Below, one piece after another: positions 22,101 to 27,540 of a stretch of DNA of 27,540 nt. A model generated the notes under the pieces. The model was not told the origin of the DNA. It was given only the letters and a program-made list of their open reading frames with translations, and ran no database searches. Position 1 is the first letter of the stretch. Every line of letters starts with the position of its first letter. The position numbers and the translations under genes are program-made. This stretch comes from Pleurobrachia bachei (taxonomy: Eukaryota; Ctenophora; Tentaculata; Cydippida; Pleurobrachiidae), in assembly GCA_000695325.1 (NCBI GenBank), contig AVPN01000480.1:8916-36455 (forward strand). Direction: 5' to 3'.

Positions 22101-25088
22101 GGAGATGCTAAGTAACGAATTGGGCCGGATGTGGATGTCTGAATAGAACTGATTACATACTTGGCATTGGCCCATTGCCGTTCAACAAGGACCCTGAAGA
22201 TTGCTTTTGCACTGGCTTCATAAGGGGGATTGATGGGTAGTTGATAGTTGGTCTCCTCCCCTCCCACTGTGTTTTCAGAGCCTATGTAGGCGAGGGTAAA
22301 GTAGGGTTTTTGGAGGAAGGTAGCCATTTCTACCGCTACTGGGGAGTGTAATGCACCCATGTAATACGAACTATCGTGCTCCTGTTGGAATATATGTGTG
22401 ATTTTAGAGTCCCCTTGGTGACTTGGTTCTTTGACGAGGGTCCCGGGCATAAAAAGTACATGCTGCACCCCCCCAAAATATCACATAAATTTGATAACGA
22501 TATTTAAAACGATAATCCGTGAGTGTCCCTAACTCGAATTTCACCCAGCATACATGTCATCTGTTCACCTGTTCGAATATTGGGGTGGAGATATCACAAT
22601 CACGTAACAAGGCCCCTTCCTTGTAAGATAGGGATCTAGTCATCAGGGTGAAGTTGTGATGGTTCGTCTCAGCTGCCGTCTTGAGTTTTGATACAAAACC
22701 CTTTGGTATTGATGCTTCTGGATACACCACTGAGAGGGATAGAGAGGCCCGGTTAGTCAAGTGGGTAAATACTAAATAAGGAACAAAATAAGGAACAAAT
22801 TAAAGCAAGGCAGTTTTCTCTCTGGGACACCCACTAACCATTTTCACTAAGTAATATCACAGCAGTAGAAGGTCGACAGGGATCTGGAGAAGGGAACGTT
22901 ACACAAACTAGACAATGAAGGTGTCAATGAATCATGATTTAACTTGTTGAGTAATTCCTTACTAATACTCAACAAGATTTAACCGTATCTCTAAAAGTTA
23001 AACCTAATGTTCTTCTAAAATGTTCAATGGAAATGCAATAGGTTTCAAGTCCAATACAGTGCTTCCTGAACTCACGTAGTGGCATGTCTCAGTGATTTCC
23101 AGTAACTGACTCCGTAAAAGACAAACTTTAGTGCAGATTCCATGGTATCTTGATTCCAGTCATCCCACCCAGAGAACCATCTTGAGCAATCAATATCCAT
23201 CAGTTTACCCTGGGACATTGACTGCCCATAGATATCGAGAAAGAAGATCACTTTCCCCTTACCTAACAGCCCTGGAATATATAATCATCATAGCTGTGTC
23301 ATGTGGTTTATCCAAGAAGCACAACCTGGACCCTGGTTCAGATAACGGCTTTATCTGTCAATAATATCAACTTTCACAACATTAAACCCTATACTAGGGG
23401 TAGCTAGAATTATAAAATATAAAGTCACATACTCACTGCACTGATTCTCTGATCTTACCCTGAGTATAGGCTGTATACGCGTATCTCCTCAATTCACAGA
23501 CATGTCCAATAAACGAGAATATGTTGGCTGTATTCTCACTGGCAACGAATTCTTCAAAATAGTCATTACTGAATTCTGCTGAACTAGGATTCAGAGTTTT
23601 CACATTCACATCTGAAATGTGTATATTTTACTGGCTGAGACCCATGAATCCAGGTCGCGGTTCATTGGGAAATGGGAATTATTATTTGGAATCAGGCCAA
23701 AAAGAGAAATGAATGGAGATGTTTATGAGTACGAAGACCATGTCTAGAAATAAGAAATCCTGATATTATAGGGCACAGAGATCTGGGGATGTGGATCAGA
23801 AACTGTCTAATTTAGATTTCATACCCAAATTTAGAATGTTTTTGTATTGTGGATCTTTCTGTATCTCCTTGTAAATTTCGATTAGGTATTCCCCCGCTTT
23901 GGTGTACCAAGGCAACCCCGATACTATAAAGTTTACCCTGAAAATAGAAAAGTAGATGTTCTCTGAAGTGCGGGGGATGTTGGTTTAGTGTAGGACTTTG
24001 TTGAGTAAGGAGCTGTGAAATCTAGATGTTGCGTAATAAAACGGGCCGGATAGAACTGTCTGATTACATACTTGGCGTTAGCCCATTGCCGTTCAACCAG
24101 GACCCTGAATATAGCCTTAGCACTGGCTTCATAAGGGGGATTGATGGGTAGTTGGTAGTTAGTCTCCTCCCCTCCCACTGTATTTTCAGAGCCTATGTAG
24201 GTGAGGGTGAAGTAGGGTTTTTGTAGGAAGGTAGCCATTTCTACCGCTACTGGGGAGTGCAATGCACCCACGTAATACGAACTATCGTGCTCCTGTTGGA
24301 ATATATGTGTGGTTTTAGAGTCCCCTTGGTGACTTGGTTCTTTGACGAGGGTCCCGGGCATAAAAAGTACATGCTGGCTGAACCCCCCAAAATGTCACAT
24401 AAATTTGATAACGATAAAACGATAATCCGTGAGTGTCTCTAACTCGAATTTCACCCAGCATGTCATCTGGACAATGTCCACCTGTTCGAATATTGGGGTG
24501 GCAATATCACAATCGCGTAGCAAGGCCCCATCCTTGTAAGATATGGATCTAGTCATTAGGGTAAAGTTGTGATGGTTCGTCTCAGCTGCCGTCTTGAGTT
24601 TTGATACAAAACCCTTTGGTATTGATGCTTCTGGATACACCACTGAGAGGGATAGAGAGGCCCGGTTAGTCAAGTGGGTAAATACTAAATAAGGAACAAA
24701 ATAAGGAACAAATTAAAGCAAGGCAGTTTTCTCTCTGGGACACCCACTAACCATTTTCACTAAGTAATATCACAGCAGTAGAAGGTCGACAGGGATCTGG
24801 AGAAGGGAACGTTACACAAACTAGACAATGAAGGTGTCAATGAATCATGATTTAACTTGTTGAGTAATTCCTTACTAATACTCAACAAGATTTAACCGTA
24901 TCTCTAAAAGTTAAACCTATGTGATAATTTAGGGCCAAACCTAAACTATGATCATGAAGTAAGAACTAGGAATAGGTATGAGTTGGCGACATGCCTACTA
25001 GGATAATTCTACTCATGACAACAGCAGGTCAAAATAACCTACCAGGGAGGAGAAATAGGAGTTTAAGGACTGTTAATAAGGGTTGCAT
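16127..25088 (-). CDS. Receptor (membrane) guanylyl cyclase
   Basis: A single-pass receptor that makes cGMP from GTP. Exons, using ligand-binding cassette 2: 25088-25043, 24796-24752, 24642-24482, 24373-24072, 23937-23825, 23611-23459, 23271-23076; then constant exons 21033-20726, 20543-20346, 20236-19584, 19495-19294, 19188-18968, 18820-18705, 18599-18244, 18145-17875, 17760-17641, 16524-16325, 16164-16127. The sum is 3,699 bases: 1,232 codons plus stop, all in phase. Order: signal peptide 1-15, ANF-type ligand-binding domain to about 441, TM about 469-488, kinase-homology domain about 508-725, linker helix, cyclase about 815-1020, hydrophilic tail. Cyclase residues: metal Asp in FSDI (840) and GDSY (890), guanine-specific Glu (886) and Cys (962), Asn969 and Arg973. 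The exon path in the tail, around the duplication, is inferred. Confidence 0.88.
16325..18145 (-). other. Hydrophilic C-terminal tail exons of the cyclase, partly duplicated
   Basis: After the cyclase domain comes a Ser/Thr- and Asp-rich tail with a basic patch (KKERKKK) and a Met/Arg-rich segment (MEGMMERMRAPRS). Two tail exons are present twice: 18145-17875 with 17760-17641, and 17142-16872 with 16757-16638. The last large tail exon, 16524-16325 (PFRKDSNSSLFYQKKDSK and on), is complete only once. No known domain is recognised. Confidence 0.75.
16471..18484 (-). repeat. Tandem duplication of cyclase 3' exons (about 1 kb units)
   Basis: Units 17482-18484 and 16471-17481. From 16638 to 17481 the second matches the first at an offset of 1003 with only scattered differences that I could see. 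The intron just before 16638 and before 17641 is clearly diverged, so the two are not simple copies. The units meet between 17481 and 17482 with no shared bases at the join. Confidence 0.88.
17241..17535 (-). pseudogene. Fused exon made at the duplication junction
   Basis: The 5' part (17535-17482) is the start of the last large tail exon (DDSRQRLSTPFRKDSNSS). It runs straight into a truncated cyclase exon (17481-17241) that lacks its own acceptor. The frames differ: reading in from the tail frame reaches a TGA soon after the junction. If spliced in, it would shorten the receptor's tail. Skipping from 17641 to 16524 (phase 2 to 2) keeps the frame. Confidence 0.75.
18244..19188 (-). CDS. Guanylyl cyclase catalytic domain exons
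   Basis: Exons 19188-18968, 18820-18705 and 18599-18244. The first carries the end of the dimerising linker (LLQKMLPRHIV) and FSDIYNF; the family's usual FSDIVGFT is altered after the metal Asp. The second carries KVETIGDSYLVMSGLP and the third RIGIHTGSLAAGVIG and RYCLFGDTVNFTSRLES. All residues needed for guanylyl rather than adenylyl specificity are kept, so an active homodimeric enzyme is expected. Confidence 0.92.
18834..18885. repeat. 26-base tandem repeat, two units, in cyclase intron
   Basis: Two units, 18834-18859 and 18860-18885, differ by one base. Each contains GTTACTATGGTTACC, which resembles the X-box-like palindromes at 8027 and 8052 but is less symmetrical. Confidence 0.8.
19584..20236 (-). 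CDS. Kinase-homology domain exon of receptor guanylyl cyclase
   Basis: A catalytically dead kinase fold that regulates the cyclase. The beta3-like VHVKEI is followed by a GAC turn, CAYGSL, the HGSLKSSNC loop (typical of receptor cyclases in place of HRD), VSDIE in place of DFG, and KLWTAPELL. It ends PPFRPQ at a phase-0 donor. The 5' boundary is uncertain: the TM exon frame stays open past 20346 to a TGA, and I place its donor at 20346 (GTAAAT) and this exon's acceptor before 20236 because only that pairing keeps phase and the VHVK segment with an ordinary intron length of 109. Confidence 0.82.
20346..20543 (-). CDS. Juxtamembrane and transmembrane exon of receptor guanylyl cyclase
   Basis: It begins GANIPWVDGEIPDPEW, the proline-rich hinge typical of receptor cyclases just outside the membrane, then one hydrophobic helix (GGFVIFLVLISISAYL) and a strongly basic stop-transfer segment (KRKCRKSRK). 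Phase 1 at both ends in my model. Confidence 0.85.
21156..22883 (-). CDS. Ligand-binding cassette 1 (no own signal-peptide exon)
   Basis: Exons 22883-22839, 22729-22569, 22462-22161, 21978-21866, 21659-21507 and 21351-21156, encoding a complete ANF-receptor-type domain from RPSTAVILLSEN to SLTHATT. It enters in phase 1 and leaves in phase 2, so it fits both the signal exon at 25088-25043 and the constant exon at 21033. It differs from cassette 2 at roughly a dozen residues, for example KITH/KTTH, SLSYKEG/SISYKDG, AWEYLIQ/AGEYLIE and SLTHATT/SLRHATT. Confidence 0.85.
23076..25088 (-). CDS. Ligand-binding cassette 2 with signal-peptide exon
   Basis: A signal exon 25088-25043 (MQPLLTVLKLLFLLP) plus six cassette exons 24796-24752, 24642-24482, 24373-24072, 23937-23825, 23611-23459 and 23271-23076. 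Exon sizes equal those of cassette 1 exactly. Its last donor (phase 2) cannot join cassette 1's first exon (phase 1) in frame but does fit the constant exon at 21033. The cassettes meet in intron sequence near 23005. Confidence 0.86.
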
Positions 25089-25342
25089 TTTCTCAAAGCC
25101 AGGGAAAGTATAGGTCATGATAGAACAATGTAACCTGATACATTGCACGGGGGAGCTGCTGCTGGGTATCATTGTTCGAAACACACGCTCCCCCGGCCCC
25201 AAAACCTGGTACGCGGTTAATGCTCTCCCCCTGGCTAAACCAGGAGCGAAGATCGAAATGAATCCTGTCTCTCTTTTTTTCCAGCACATGACAGACGTTG
25301 TGATTCACATTTGTGAAGATTTGGATTTTGGTTGTCATGGTT
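25089..25342 (-). promoter_or_regulatory. 5' flank of the cassette 2 signal exon (repeated at 27287-27540)
   Basis: A 254-base segment just upstream of the cassette 2 signal ATG, present again and apparently identical upstream of the third copy's signal exon. It should contain 5' UTR and perhaps a promoter. No TATA box is clear. The reading frame of the signal exon is open upstream to 25289, so an earlier start is formally possible, but only the Met at 25088 directly precedes a hydrophobic core. Confidence 0.45.
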
Positions 25343-27540
25343 TGCCACTCATCCCAACCAGAAAACCATCTTGAACAATCAATATCCATCAGTTTACCCT
25401 GGGACATTGACTGCCCATAGATATCCAGGAAGAATATTACTTTCCCCTTACCTAACAGCCCTGGAATAGATAATAGGGATGATGGTTTATCTGATGAGCA
25501 CAAGTTTGCTAAGATCATGGTTTTTTTCTGACAGTGATATCATCTTTCACAACCTTAACCCTGCTACCAGAATTATAAAGTCACTTACTCATATCACTAA
25601 TTCATATGACCTTACCCATAGTATAGGCTGTATACGCGTATCTCCTCAATTCACAGACATGCCCAATAAACGAGAATATGTTGGCTGTATTCTCACTGGC
25701 AACGAATTCTTCAAAATAATCATTACTGAATTCAGCTGAACTAGGATTCAGAGTTTTCACATTCACATCTGAAATGTGTATAATATTTAGCTGGCTGAGA
25801 CCCATGAATCCAGGTCGCGGTTCATTGGGGAATTATTACTTGGAATAAGGCCAAAAAGAGAAATGAACAGAGATGTTTATGAGTACGAAGACCATGTTTA
25901 GAAATACAAAATCCTGACATTATAGGGCACAGGGATCTGGGGATATGGATCAGAAACTAATTTCGATTACTAACCCAAGTTTAGAATGTTTTTATATCGT
26001 GGATCTTTCTGTATCTCCTTGTATATTTGGATTAGGTATTCCCACGCTTTGGTGTACCAAGGTAACCCCGATACTATAAAGTTGACCCTGAAAATATTTA
26101 AGTAATTTGTGGAGTGGGAATCTTAGTTTAGTTCATTTCTTCTCGGAGCATGTAGCTCTAACAATCGCGCGTCTTTCCTTGCTGGAGGAGTAGGAGCTGT
26201 GAAATCTAGGGAGATGCTAAGTAACGAATTGGGCCGGATGTGGATGTCTGAATAGAACTGATTACATACTTGGCATTGGCCCATTGCCGTTCAACAAGGA
26301 CCCTGAAGATTGCTTTTGCACTGGCTTCATAAGGGGGATTGATGGGTAGTTGGTAGTTAGTCTCCTCCCCTCCCACTGTATTTTCAGAGCCTATGTAGGT
26401 GAGGGTGAAGTAGGGTTTTTGTAGGAAGGTAGCCATTTCTACCGCTACTGGGGAGTGCAATGCACCCACGTAATACGAACTATCGTGCTCCTGTTGGAAT
26501 ATATGTGTGGTTTTAGAGTCCCCTTGGTGACTTGGTTCTTTGACGAGGGTCCCGGGCATAAAAAGTACATGCTGGCTGAACCCCCCAAAATGTCACATAA
26601 ATTTGATAACGATAAAACGATAATCCGTGAGTGTCTCTAACTCGAATTTCACCCAGCATGTCATCTGGACAATGTCCACCTGTTCGAATATTGGGGTGGC
26701 AATATCACAATCGCGTAGCAAGGCCCCATCCTTGTAAGATATGGATCTAGTCATTAGGGTAAAGTTGTGATGGTTCGTCTCAGCTGCCGTCTTGAGTTTT
26801 GATACAAAACCCTTTGGTATTGATGCTTCTGGATACACCACTGAGAGGGATAGAGAGGCCCGGTTAGTCAAGTGGGTAAATACTAAATAAGGAACAAAAT
26901 AAGGAACAAATTAAAGCAAGGCAGTTTTCTCTCTGGGACACCCACTAACCATTTTCACTAAGTAATATCACAGCAGTAGAAGGTCGACAGGGATCTGGAG
27001 AAGGGAACGTTACACAAACTAGACAATGAAGGTGTCAATGAATCATGATTTAACTTGTTGAGTAATTCCTTACTAATACTCAACAAGATTTAACCGTATC
27101 TCTAAAAGTTAAACCTATGTGATAATTTAGGGCCAAACCTAAACTATGATCATGAAGTAAGAACTAGGAATAGGTATGAGTTGGCGACATGCCTACTAGG
27201 ATAATTCTACTCATGACAACAGCAGGTCAAAATAACCTACCAGGGAGGAGAAATAGGAGTTTAAGGACTGTTAATAAGGGTTGCATTTTCTCAAAGCCAG
27301 GGAAAGTATAGGTCATGATAGAACAATGTAACCTGATACATTGCACGGGGGAGCTGCTGCTGGGTATCATTGTTCGAAACACACGCTCCCCCGGCCCCAA
27401 AACCTGGTACGCGGTTAATGCTCTCCCCCTGGCTAAACCAGGAGCGAAGATCGAAATGAATCCTGTCTCTCTTTTTTTCCAGCACATGACAGACGTTGTG
27501 ATTCACATTTGTGAAGATTTGGATTTTGGTTGTCATGGTT
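25343..27540 (-). pseudogene. Third, truncated mosaic copy of the signal and ligand-binding cassette
   Basis: Exons 27286-27241 (signal), 26994-26950, 26840-26680, 26571-26270, 26087-25975, 25768-25616, and 25460 down to a break at 25343. The left part matches cassette 1 at offset 4109 and the right part matches cassette 2 at offset 2198; the switch lies near 26319-26352. The last exon is cut after WFSGWDEW and abuts sequence upstream of cassette 2's signal exon, so it has no proper donor. It could be a real partial duplicate or an assembly error. Confidence 0.8.

Overview
This is animal (metazoan) genomic DNA. It contains three multi-exon genes, all on the minus strand, with standard GT-AG introns (donors mostly GTAAGT-like) that are often only about 90-160 bases long. 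The gene set (an SLC6 transporter, a secreted multi-Ig protein, a receptor guanylyl cyclase) and the short introns suggest an invertebrate, perhaps from an early-branching lineage. I cannot fix the phylum from the sequence. One assembly gap (14172-15013) lies inside the second gene.

Layout from left to right: (1) 1-3152, the 5' eight exons of an SLC6-family Na+/Cl--dependent transporter, cut off by the left edge at about TM10. (2) 3153-6828, about 3.7 kb of intergenic DNA with a GA microsatellite and an imperfect hairpin and no gene I can support. (3) 6829-15280, a secreted protein with a signal peptide, an alanine-rich N-terminal region that runs into the gap, and 14 Ig-like domains almost free of cysteine. 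The domains look like two copies of a seven-domain unit. (4) 15281-15793, a pyrimidine-rich spacer. (5) 16127 to at least 25088, a receptor guanylyl cyclase. Its joined exons, using one ligand-binding cassette, give an open frame of 1,232 residues: signal peptide, ANF-type ligand-binding domain, one TM helix, kinase-homology domain, cyclase with all catalytic residues, and a long hydrophilic tail.

The most unusual structure is 5' of the cyclase's constant part. The exon set for the ligand-binding domain is present twice in full and a third time as a truncated mosaic copy. The intron phases at the cassette edges (phase 1 in, phase 2 out) mean that choosing one whole cassette keeps the frame while joining one cassette to the next breaks it. 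This is what a mutually exclusive receptor-diversification locus would look like, but very high local identity and a mosaic third copy leave an assembly artefact open. The cyclase's tail exons also carry a near-identical tandem duplication of about 1 kb.

Exon boundaries were worked out by hand from splice signals, phase agreement and family resemblance. I had no transcript data or database search.
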